From NCBI GenBank assembly GCA_033763635.1, contig JANRKG010000053.1:1-19855 (forward strand): a DNA stretch of 19,855 bases. Direction: 5' to 3'. Position numbers and translations under genes: made by a program. Below are positions 7,442 through 14,205 of this stretch, in pieces. The stretch is from JANRKG01 sp033763635. GTDB taxonomy: Bacteria; Cyanobacteriota; Cyanobacteriia; GCF-001939115. Under the pieces are notes generated by a model. That model saw only the letters and a list, made by a program, of their open reading frames with translations. It searched no databases and had not been told where the DNA came from. Position 1 is the first letter of the stretch; each line of letters begins with the position of its first letter.

Positions 7442-8284
7442 ATGATGAATCTTTCTGCGATCCTGGTCGCGGGTCAGGCTGCGTGGCGGCGCACGAAACC
7501 GCTGGTGATTCGGGATACGGTGTTGCTTCCGGCAGCGGGCTTCCTGGGGTTGATTGCCCTGTGGTGGGTCATTGCCCTTCTACGGAGCGACTTGATGCCA
7601 ACTCCCGCAGAAGCTTTTGTGAATAATTTAGACTTTTTGCTACATCCCTTTTACCGCAGGGGACCGGGAGATCTGGGAATTGGTTGGCTGTTGATTGCCA
7701 GTCTGCGGCGGGTGATTATTGGTTTCTTGCTGGGGGCGATCGTAGCCATCCCCATCGGTTTTTTGATTGGGATGTCCCGTCCGGCGATGCTAGCGCTCAA
7801 TCCCCTGATCCAGATCCTCAAGCCCGTATCTCCCCTGGCCTGGTTGCCGATCGCCCTTGCCATTTTTAACCTGGCGAACCCCTCGGCAATTTTCGTGATT
7901 TTCATTACCTCCCTGTGGCCGACCATCATCAACACGGCGCTGGGGGTATCGAGTGTCTCGAAGGATTATATTGACGTAGCGCGGGTGCTGGAAATGCCCC
8001 GTTGGCGACGAATCATCAAGATTATCTGGCCCGCCAGTTTGCCCTATGTCTTTACGGGGCTACGCATCAGCTTAGGGATTGCATGGCTGGTGATTGTGGC
8101 AGTCGAGATGTTAACAGGTGGTCTGGGAATTGGCTTTTTTGTGTGGGATGAGTGGAGCCGATTGAACCTCAGTTCGGTGTTTTTAGCGGTGTTCGTGATT
8201 GGGCTGACGGGTTTGTTACTCGACTTGGCAATTGCCCAGCTTCAGATTTTAGTAACCCATCGACGACCTAAGACATCGGCCTGA
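7442..8284 (+). CDS. ABC transporter permease, NrtB/CmpB-like
   Basis: A 280-residue inner-membrane permease of the nitrate/sulfonate/bicarbonate (NitT/TauT) importer family. It has about six membrane segments (near 28-48, 85-110, 115-145, 148-170, 200-225 and 244-266). The cytoplasmic EAA-type coupling loop lies at about 175-207 (DYIDVARVLEMPRWRR...LPYVFTGLR) and is followed by AWLVIVAVEML and GIGFFVWDEW, which are close to NrtB/CmpB. The frame is open back to a GTG at 7340, but that codon lies inside the riboswitch terminator stem. ATG 7442 has a GGAG Shine-Dalgarno 8 nt upstream and is preferred. It is the first gene of a permease-binding protein-ATPase operon. Substrate cannot be read from the permease; nitrate, bicarbonate or an organic anion are all possible. 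Confidence 0.92.
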   Translation: MMNLSAILVAGQAAWRRTKPLVIRDTVLLPAAGFLGLIALWWVIALLRSDLMPTPAEAFVNNLDFLLHPFYRRGPGDLGIGWLLIASLRRVIIGFLLGAIVAIPIGFLIGMSRPAMLALNPLIQILKPVSPLAWLPIALAIFNLANPSAIFVIFITSLWPTIINTALGVSSVSKDYIDVARVLEMPRWRRIIKIIWPASLPYVFTGLRISLGIAWLVIVAVEMLTGGLGIGFFVWDEWSRLNLSSVFLAVFVIGLTGLLLDLAIAQLQILVTHRRPKTSA

Positions 8285-8416
8285 TTGGGTGAACCCTGAC
8301 GATGGGTATCCTTTTGATACCAATGGTCAGTCTTCAAATTTTGTAATTAAACCATTTATTGATAAACCCACAGAGACGCGAAATTTTGCATTTCTCTGGG
8401 AACAGGATGGGAATGA

Positions 8417-9844
8417 ATGATGAACAACATCGGTTGGACCCGACGGGATTTTTTAACTGGCCTGGGGGCGACGACGGCCGGATTGGCCCTGTCTTCCTGT
8501 AGCGTTGATACCGATCGCAGTGCCAGAGGGCTGACTCCAGAAGCGGAGGCGATCGATCCGGTTGTGCAATCGGAAACTTTAGAAAAACCGGATATCACTG
8601 TCGGGTATGTGCCGGTGAATGACTGTGCGCCCTTTGCGATTGCCTGGAAGAAAGGGTTTTTCCGCAAATATGGTTTGAATGTCACCCTGAGCCGGGAGGC
8701 AAGCTGGGCAACTTCCAGGGATGGCATCATCTTTGGGCGATTAGATGCGTCTCCCGTTGTGTCTGGAGCAGTGACAAATGCGTGGACCGGGGCGGAGGGG
8801 GCGCGTCATGCTCCCCTCTGTGCAGCGATGACCATTCACCGTCACGGCAACGCTCTCACCATGAACCAGGAAATGTGGAACTTTGGTATTCGGCCCTGGC
8901 ATGAATATCAGGGCAACCTGGAAGCCTTTGGAAAGCAAATTCGGACCTATTTTGACCAACTACCAACGGAGGAAAAAATTTGGGCCGTCGTTCTCAGTTC
9001 CTCTGTGTATGAGTATTTTGTTCGTTATATCGTTGCGGCAACGGGCGTTGATCCCGATAAAGAGTTTCGGATCATCATTGTACCTCCGCCCCAGATGGTA
9101 ACGAATATGCGGATCAAAGCCATGCAGGGATACATGGTGGCGGAACCCTGGAACACACGGGCACTCGTCGGGAATGCAGGAGTCGGCTTCACCTTTGCCC
9201 AGGGCAAAGAAATCTGGCAGGGCCATCCCGATCGTCTGCTGGGAGTGATGGAATCCTTCATCGTGAAGTACCCCAAAACCTATCGTTCCCTCGTCAAGGC
9301 GATGATTGAAGCCTGCCAGTATTGCAGCAAGCCAGAGAACCGGGAGGAAGTCGCTACGCTCATCACGGAGCGATCGTTTACAGGGGCCAAACCCAAAAAA
9401 GGCCCGGTGGATAAGTTCACCCGTCCCGCGATCGTCGGCAGTTACGATTACGGGGGGTTTGATAATCAGAAACGGGTGAAAGATGCGGCGGATACCACCA
9501 TTTTCTTTGACATTCCCCCGAATATTCCAGAACCGCCCGGTGCCCATTCGACGTTTCTCTGGCGGTCTCAGAGTCTCTGGTTAATGACTCAAGCCGCCCG
9601 ATGGGGACAGATTAAGGAATTTCCCAAAGAAGCAGACCAGTTAGCGGCAAAAGCCTGGAGGACTGATCTCTACCGGGAAATCGCGGATGAAATGGGCATT
9701 GACTGTCCTAAAGAGGACTACAAAGTAGAACCCCCAGAGGTTTTCATTGATAATAAGGGGTTTGATCCCAGCGATCCGGTTGGATATTTGAACAGCTTTG
9801 AAGTTCGTGCAGGCAAGCCCGATCGGTTTTATTTGTCTGGTTAG
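8417..9844 (+). CDS. ABC transporter substrate-binding protein, NrtA/CmpA-like Tat lipoprotein
   Basis: A 475-residue solute receptor. The N-terminus carries a twin-arginine motif (R9-R10-D-F-L) and a lipobox ending at Cys28 (LSSC), so it should be exported folded and lipid-anchored on the periplasmic side. The mature protein resembles NrtA/CmpA: GYVPVNDCAPFAIAWKKGFF (about 63-82), SWATSRDG, the IHRHGNAL segment, and VAEPWNTRALVGNAGVGFTF in the second lobe. It is about the length of NrtA/CmpA, longer than ordinary SsuA/TauA proteins. The C-terminal 120 residues, rich in Pro and charged residues, look less family-typical. The gene starts 132 nt after the permease. The ligand may be an inorganic anion, but pocket residues cannot be assigned without a structural alignment. 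Confidence 0.9.
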   Translation: MMNNIGWTRRDFLTGLGATTAGLALSSCSVDTDRSARGLTPEAEAIDPVVQSETLEKPDITVGYVPVNDCAPFAIAWKKGFFRKYGLNVTLSREASWATSRDGIIFGRLDASPVVSGAVTNAWTGAEGARHAPLCAAMTIHRHGNALTMNQEMWNFGIRPWHEYQGNLEAFGKQIRTYFDQLPTEEKIWAVVLSSSVYEYFVRYIVAATGVDPDKEFRIIIVPPPQMVTNMRIKAMQGYMVAEPWNTRALVGNAGVGFTFAQGKEIWQGHPDRLLGVMESFIVKYPKTYRSLVKAMIEACQYCSKPENREEVATLITERSFTGAKPKKGPVDKFTRPAIVGSYDYGGFDNQKRVKDAADTTIFFDIPPNIPEPPGAHSTFLWRSQSLWLMTQAARWGQIKEFPKEADQLAAKAWRTDLYREIADEMGIDCPKEDYKVEPPEVFIDNKGFDPSDPVGYLNSFEVRAGKPDRFYLSG

Positions 9845-9933
9845 AAAGGGTTGAATCCCCTATCCGGTATGGGAAACCCAAAATTTCATGTCTTTACAAG
9901 TCAATCTCCTCACCCTTATTCCTCGTCATCATC

Positions 9934-10773
9934 ATGGCTAAATCTCCTACGTTACAAAGCAATTCCCAATCCTTTTCCCCTGGTTCTTCCCAATTTCTGG
10001 TGATTGATAATCTCCTTAAGTCTTACCCAACCGGGAATGGAGAGGAAACAATCATTCTCGATCGCATCAATTTGACCATCAGCGAAAACGAGTTTATTTC
10101 CATCATTGGTCACTCCGGTTGTGGAAAGTCTACACTGCTGAAAATGGTTGCTGGGCTTGAGAAGGCAACTTCTGGCGGCATCTGGCTGGAAGGAAAAGAA
10201 ATCCGCAAACCCGGAGCCGATCGCATGGTGGTGTTCCAAAACTATTCCCTATTGCCCTGGTTGACGGTGCGGGATAACATCCGGCTGGCGGTGGATGAAG
10301 TGCTGAAGCACGCAACACGGGCGGAAAAGGTCAGTATTGTGAATGAACACCTGGCAATGGTGAACCTGACGGAAGCCGCTGAGAAATACCCCGATGAAAT
10401 TTCGGGTGGGATGAAACAACGGGTGGGCATCGCCCGTGCACTCGCATTACGACCCAAAATGCTACTGATGGACGAACCTTTTGGGGCACTCGATGCCCTG
10501 ACTCGTGGCAAGTTACAAAAACAGGTTTTGAACATCTGGGAAAACCACCGACAGGCTGTGATGATGATCACCCATGATGTGGATGAAGCCCTGTATATGT
10601 CCGATCGCATTGTGATGATGACCAATGGCCCTGCGGCGCAAATTGGGGAAATTCTCGAAGTTCCCTTTGACCATCCCCGCGATCGGCAGGCATTGCGTGA
10701 GTCTCGCGAATACTTTGAATTGCGAAATCATATTTTAAACTTCCTCGATCGGCACTTTAATACTGAGGATTGA
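9934..10773 (+). CDS. ABC transporter ATP-binding protein, NrtD/CmpD-like
   Basis: A 279-residue cytoplasmic ATPase with every catalytic motif: Walker A GHSGCGKST (59-67), Q-loop Gln102, signature SGGMKQR (157-163), Walker B LLMDE (177-181) and switch His214 (THD). The context FQNYSLLPWLTVRDN is typical of NitT/TauT-family ATPases. It would energise the permease at 7442 and work with the receptor at 8417. There is no second ATPase fused to a receptor domain (NrtC/CmpC type), so the system is B-A-D and presumably uses a homodimer of this subunit. It starts 89 nt after the receptor gene, with no clear terminator between. Confidence 0.93.
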   Translation: MAKSPTLQSNSQSFSPGSSQFLVIDNLLKSYPTGNGEETIILDRINLTISENEFISIIGHSGCGKSTLLKMVAGLEKATSGGIWLEGKEIRKPGADRMVVFQNYSLLPWLTVRDNIRLAVDEVLKHATRAEKVSIVNEHLAMVNLTEAAEKYPDEISGGMKQRVGIARALALRPKMLLMDEPFGALDALTRGKLQKQVLNIWENHRQAVMMITHDVDEALYMSDRIVMMTNGPAAQIGEILEVPFDHPRDRQALRESREYFELRNHILNFLDRHFNTED

Positions 10774-10796
10774 GGTTGGTTGGGGTCATTTAATGA

Positions 10797-10839
10797 AGTT
10801 GGGAATGGGGAATAGAAACTTTATTCCCCATTCCTAACT
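10797..10839 (+). terminator. Long hairpin after the ABC operon, built from a GGGGAAT-type repeat
   Basis: AGTTGGGAATGGGGAATA (10797-10814) pairs with 10822-10839 over 18 bp (one G-T), 13 bp of it uninterrupted, around a 7-nt loop. A third copy of the right arm (CCATTCCCCAT) follows at 10841-10851. There is no strong T-run. GGGGAATGG-type motifs of this sort recur as short repeats in many filamentous cyanobacteria, so it may be both a dispersed repeat and the operon end. Confidence 0.6.
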
Positions 10840-10893
10840 GCCATTCCCCATCCCCCTCTGTACACTGGGAAAAAACCTCATCAGGGAGAAACC

Positions 10894-11580
10894 ATGTACG
10901 TTCTAATTGGCGGAGCCGGATTGATCGGGCTGACGTTAGCCCAAAACTTAGTCAAACTGGGACACACGGTTGCAGTGATTGATATTGATGCTTCTGCTTG
11001 CCGTTATGCTCGCGATCGGGTGGGTGTGATGGCGTTTGAAGGCAGTGCCGTTAGCACCGAGACTTTAAACGAAGCCGGAATCCGGAAAGCCGATGCTGTC
11101 TGTGCGGCTTTGCGACAGGATGCGCTGAATCTGGCGATCGTGTCTCTGGCAAGGCATTACGATGTGCCCCACATTATTTCTCGCATGCGGCACCGCGATT
11201 TTGAATTACCCCTGCGCCATGCGGGTGCCCACCGCATCATTAGCACGGTTGACCTGGCAGTTTCAACGATGGTGAATGCAGTGGAGTATCCCCAGGTAGA
11301 ATCCATGATGCACTTCGAACAGGGCCAGATTGAAGTTCTAAAACTGGGAATTCCGCCCCAATGCCATGTGGTCGGTCGTAGCATTGCCGCTATTGCTCAA
11401 GATTCTCGGTTTCCTGCCAGTTCCCTGATCATTGGCTATCAGCCCCATCCTCACATGGATCTGGAAATTCCCAACGGCACAACGGTTTTAGAACCCGATT
11501 CAACCGTGCTAGTGGCCACAAAACCGGATTCCCTCCATTCCATCATTGATTTTCTCCAAGCCTGTGTCCCTGTTTCCTAA
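10894..11580 (+). CDS. RCK-domain (TrkA/KtrA-like) potassium transport regulator
   Basis: A 228-residue soluble protein with RCK_N and RCK_C domains. The Rossmann nucleotide loop is GGAGLIG (6-12), with acidic Asp30 ending the second strand as in NAD(H)- or nucleotide-binding TrkA_N domains. Residues about 136-225 form the C-terminal ligand-binding domain. Single-RCK proteins of this size are cytoplasmic gating subunits of Trk/Ktr potassium channels; the membrane partner (KtrB/TrkH) is not in the window. RCK_C domains of KtrA in other bacteria bind c-di-AMP, which makes its position behind a c-di-AMP riboswitch operon suggestive. The start is supported by AGGGAG about 7 nt upstream. It ends only 25 nt from the convergent antiporter gene. 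Confidence 0.9.
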   Translation: MYVLIGGAGLIGLTLAQNLVKLGHTVAVIDIDASACRYARDRVGVMAFEGSAVSTETLNEAGIRKADAVCAALRQDALNLAIVSLARHYDVPHIISRMRHRDFELPLRHAGAHRIISTVDLAVSTMVNAVEYPQVESMMHFEQGQIEVLKLGIPPQCHVVGRSIAAIAQDSRFPASSLIIGYQPHPHMDLEIPNGTTVLEPDSTVLVATKPDSLHSIIDFLQACVPVS

Positions 11581-11605
11581 CTATTCTTCAATCTCCCTAC
11601 CAACC

Positions 11606-13231
11606 CTAATCATCCTCCATGCTCATCAACTGATTGTCGATCGCCTTCAATCGGGTTAGCACAATCTCCTCCGAGATAATGCGTTTTCGCACTGCATCAT
11701 TCAGTGCACTGCGTTCCACCAGGAGCAGTCGTCGTCGCACGGCATTGAGTTTTGCAATTCGGCCCCGATCGCTCTTCGTGGCATCTGGGCGCTGATTATA
11801 GAGATCGCGTAACTCATTTTCTGCGGTTGCAACCTGGACTTGATAAGTTGCTCGCATCTCCTCATAGACTGCCCTAGACAAAACACCCGTGTCGTGGAGG
11901 ACAGCAAGTTCGCTCTGGGCGGCTTTGGCGGCAATCAGTTGGGATTGCAGGGATTCAATTTGTTGGCGCGGCTTAGAAACGGATGTGATGTTTAATCGGT
12001 TAATCAACCAGGGTAGGCTGAGTCCCTGCCCAATCAACGAAGCAAAAACAGCCCCATAAACGATCGCAATCAGATCACTCCGTCCGGGTATCGAATCTGG
12101 CAAACTTAAGACCAGCACCATTGAGAGCGATCCCTTGATGTTGCCGAGAAACAAGACATGCTGCCATCGAAAGGGAATGGGCAGGTCAAAACGGTTGGAA
12201 AGGGCCAGCAGGGGATAAACCGAAAGGACACGACCGATTTGATAAGCGACGATCGCCAGTAAAATCGCAGGAACAATTTTCCCTAAGAGTCGCGGGTCTA
12301 CTTCTAAGCCGACGAGCAAAAAGATAAAAGTGTTGACACAGAAATCTGCATATTCCCAGAAGTTGAGCAGGGTAATTTTGCTGGATGCAGAGAGGGTTTG
12401 GGTGAGTCCTCGATTGCCAACCGTTAGCCCTGCAACCACCACAGCAACCACCCCGGACACTTGCAACCAGTTACCCGCTTGAAAAGTTCCAAATGCGACG
12501 GCAACGGTTAGCAAAATCCCACTCAGGGGATCATCGGAGAGAGTCAAAAATAAGGCGGTGCAAAGAAAGCCGATCGCCAGCCCCAGCAATGCCCCGCCCG
12601 CAATTACCACAAACAGTTGCTGAAGCGCACCGAGAACCGTGATAGAACCCGTCAAGTAAACCTGAAGAATCAGGCTGAATAGAACGAGCGCAACACCATC
12701 GTTGAATAGGCTCTCTCCTTCTACCACCGTCGATAAGCGACTGGGCACAGAAATCTCTTTGAAGACTGCAATCACAGAAACGGTATCCGTGATTGCCAGA
12801 ATCGTTCCCATCAGCAGGGCCGGAATCCACTCTAATCCCAGCCCAAACTTAAGAACGGTTGCAGTAATGCCCGTCGCGATCACAACCCCCGGACCTGCCA
12901 GCAACCCGATCGGTTTAATCGTGCTACGCAGACGGCTGACATCGGTGTTAATCGCTGCCTGAAACAGCAAAATCGGAAGGAGTAAGTTCAAGATGAGAGC
13001 CGAGTTCAGGCGCAGGGGTTCGGGTAATAAATTTGTGATTGCCAAACCCGCAACGACTAAGCCCGTGACATAGGGAAATCGGTAACGCCGTGAGACCAGG
13101 GCAACCCCCGTTGCCACTAACAAAAGAATTGTCAACGTTTTGGCGATTTGAGCAATCTCATCACTTTTGCCAGGAGTCGGCAGGGCACCTAAGACCAGGG
13201 TGCCTCCATCAAACCCCTGGATTGGAATCAT
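11606..13231 (-). CDS. CPA1-family Na+(K+)/H+ antiporter, NhaP-like
   Basis: A roughly 541-residue membrane protein with about 12 hydrophobic segments up to residue 412, then a cytoplasmic, coiled-coil-prone tail (about 421-541). CPA1 transport motifs are ILAITDTVSV (Asp149) and VEGESLFNDGVAL (Glu171, Glu173, Asn177-Asp178), plus Arg334 in a GRVLSVYP motif. The usual GGLRGSLS segment reads GNIKGSLS, with Lys366 in place of Arg. This should exchange cytoplasmic Na+ or K+ for protons, in either the plasma or thylakoid membrane. ATG 13231 was chosen; the frame extends to TTG 13255 and GTG 13246, so a slightly longer N-terminus is possible. It is divergent from the gene at 13354 and convergent with the RCK gene. 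Confidence 0.92.
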   Translation of the reverse strand: MIPIQGFDGGTLVLGALPTPGKSDEIAQIAKTLTILLLVATGVALVSRRYRFPYVTGLVVAGLAITNLLPEPLRLNSALILNLLLPILLFQAAINTDVSRLRSTIKPIGLLAGPGVVIATGITATVLKFGLGLEWIPALLMGTILAITDTVSVIAVFKEISVPSRLSTVVEGESLFNDGVALVLFSLILQVYLTGSITVLGALQQLFVVIAGGALLGLAIGFLCTALFLTLSDDPLSGILLTVAVAFGTFQAGNWLQVSGVVAVVVAGLTVGNRGLTQTLSASSKITLLNFWEYADFCVNTFIFLLVGLEVDPRLLGKIVPAILLAIVAYQIGRVLSVYPLLALSNRFDLPIPFRWQHVLFLGNIKGSLSMVLVLSLPDSIPGRSDLIAIVYGAVFASLIGQGLSLPWLINRLNITSVSKPRQQIESLQSQLIAAKAAQSELAVLHDTGVLSRAVYEEMRATYQVQVATAENELRDLYNQRPDATKSDRGRIAKLNAVRRRLLLVERSALNDAVRKRIISEEIVLTRLKAIDNQLMSMEDD

Positions 13232-13353
13232 CAAATCAAGAGTCACGGTTATCAAATTCTGTTAAAGCGTCTGAAGAAAACGTACCACTTTGCCCGGTTG
13301 TGGGAACGATAAGAACAAGACTAAATTCCATCTTGTCTTCCCAGCTATCAGCC

Positions 13354-13995
13354 ATGAGTGAAATTGTGGAACAGAACCCCGACAAACTTGTGTTCGCCAA
13401 TCCCCGCCCCCTGGCAAAGCTTCTGCGCGTTCAAGTCATTCAAGGGGCGATTCTCACGGCGATCGTCGGAAGCGCGATTTACCTGTTTTCCTCAACCCAA
13501 CTCATGCCCAAAACAGGACAGTCACCTGCATGCGATCGTCCTGTTGCAAGGGCGATCGAGTGTCAGACGCGGGAAGCCACTGATTCCTTTATTCCCTGGC
13601 TCCTCACGGGAATCAGCGCAGCGCTGGTGATTTTGCTGTGGGTAATTATTCCCATACTGATGATGAAGACCCAAGTATGGACATTTGACAGTACCTTAAA
13701 ACGCCTTCAGTTTCGGTATCAAAGCTTATTTGAAAACAACGAGGAAGAATACTCGTTTCAGGAGATTTGCAAACTACAAATTCGCACGTATGTAGACAGT
13801 GATGATGATAAATGGCCTGTTGCAGAATTGGTTTTGAACTCTGGCAAAACTCTTCCCTTCATCTCCAAACCTTTTGCCTACAACATTCACGATGCGAAAT
13901 CCAACTATCTTGCTCTGGCAAAACTGCGGGATTGGAGTGATGTCTACCACTTCCAGGTCGAAGAACGCAAGGTAGAGGATTATCAAGAGCTTTAG
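13354..13995 (+). CDS. Two-TM membrane protein with PH-like cytoplasmic tail, unknown function
   Basis: A 213-residue protein I do not recognise as a named family. Two hydrophobic helices (about 28-46 and 80-104) flank a loop that should be extracytoplasmic and has Cys60 and Cys70 ten residues apart, a possible disulfide. Residues about 107-200 look like a beta-rich PH-like domain (WTFDSTLKRLQFRY..., ending with LNSGKTLPFIS). The frame is open upstream to 13090, but that part overlaps the antiporter on the other strand; ATG 13354 is the sensible start. It is divergent from the antiporter, with about 120 nt of shared upstream sequence. The product is probably an integral membrane protein of unknown role. 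Confidence 0.75.
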   Translation: MSEIVEQNPDKLVFANPRPLAKLLRVQVIQGAILTAIVGSAIYLFSSTQLMPKTGQSPACDRPVARAIECQTREATDSFIPWLLTGISAALVILLWVIIPILMMKTQVWTFDSTLKRLQFRYQSLFENNEEEYSFQEICKLQIRTYVDSDDDKWPVAELVLNSGKTLPFISKPFAYNIHDAKSNYLALAKLRDWSDVYHFQVEERKVEDYQEL

Positions 13996-14116
13996 CAACT
14001 TCCCCTACACCTTCAGACAGATTCCCTCTATCGAGTAACCACCCTCTTAGGATAGATTCTTCTCTCCTCAGGGGTATCGTTTCCCACTTGCGAGAGATGC
14101 CCTCCGGGTCAGGTTC

Positions 14117-14180
14117 AGCGATTCTTTAGGTGCATTCTCACACCTAACAGAATTGTGAACCGCGCAACGATGTTGCGTGT
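14117..14180 (+). promoter_or_regulatory. Two hairpins in the leader of the repeat-rich membrane protein
   Basis: Within the 210-nt gap, TTAGGTG pairs with CACCTAA around an 8-nt loop (about 14127-14148). CGCGCAAC (14161-14168) pairs with 14172-14179 (8 bp, one G-T) around a GAT triloop. The second hairpin ends about 12 nt before the GAGGGA Shine-Dalgarno of the gene at 14206. A 9-bp direct repeat ACTTGCGAG occurs at 14086 and 14187. The region is structured but does not match a riboswitch class I can name. Confidence 0.4.
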
Positions 14181-14205
14181 ATTTTAACTTGCGAGGGAAA
14201 ATACC

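Noticed and set aside
8960..9547. 195-residue open frame on the minus strand
   Set aside because: It lies wholly inside the substrate-binding protein gene, has no family signature and no ribosome-binding site; it is a codon-usage shadow.
7442..10773. Calling the ABC system a nitrate transporter (nrtABD)
   Set aside because: Homology alone does not separate nitrate, bicarbonate, sulfonate and other ligands, no nitrate assimilation gene is nearby, and the riboswitch context points elsewhere.
13090..13353. N-terminal extension of the two-TM protein to 13090
   Set aside because: The added residues overlap the antiporter gene on the opposite strand and are low-complexity polar sequence; ATG 13354 gives a sensible membrane protein.
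14060..14160. Resemblance of the minus strand to a TPP riboswitch (GAACCTGA, GTGAGA, GGGAAA blocks)
   Set aside because: The essential GGATAATGCC-type block is missing, and nothing on the minus strand downstream would be regulated; it would run antisense into the gene at 13354.
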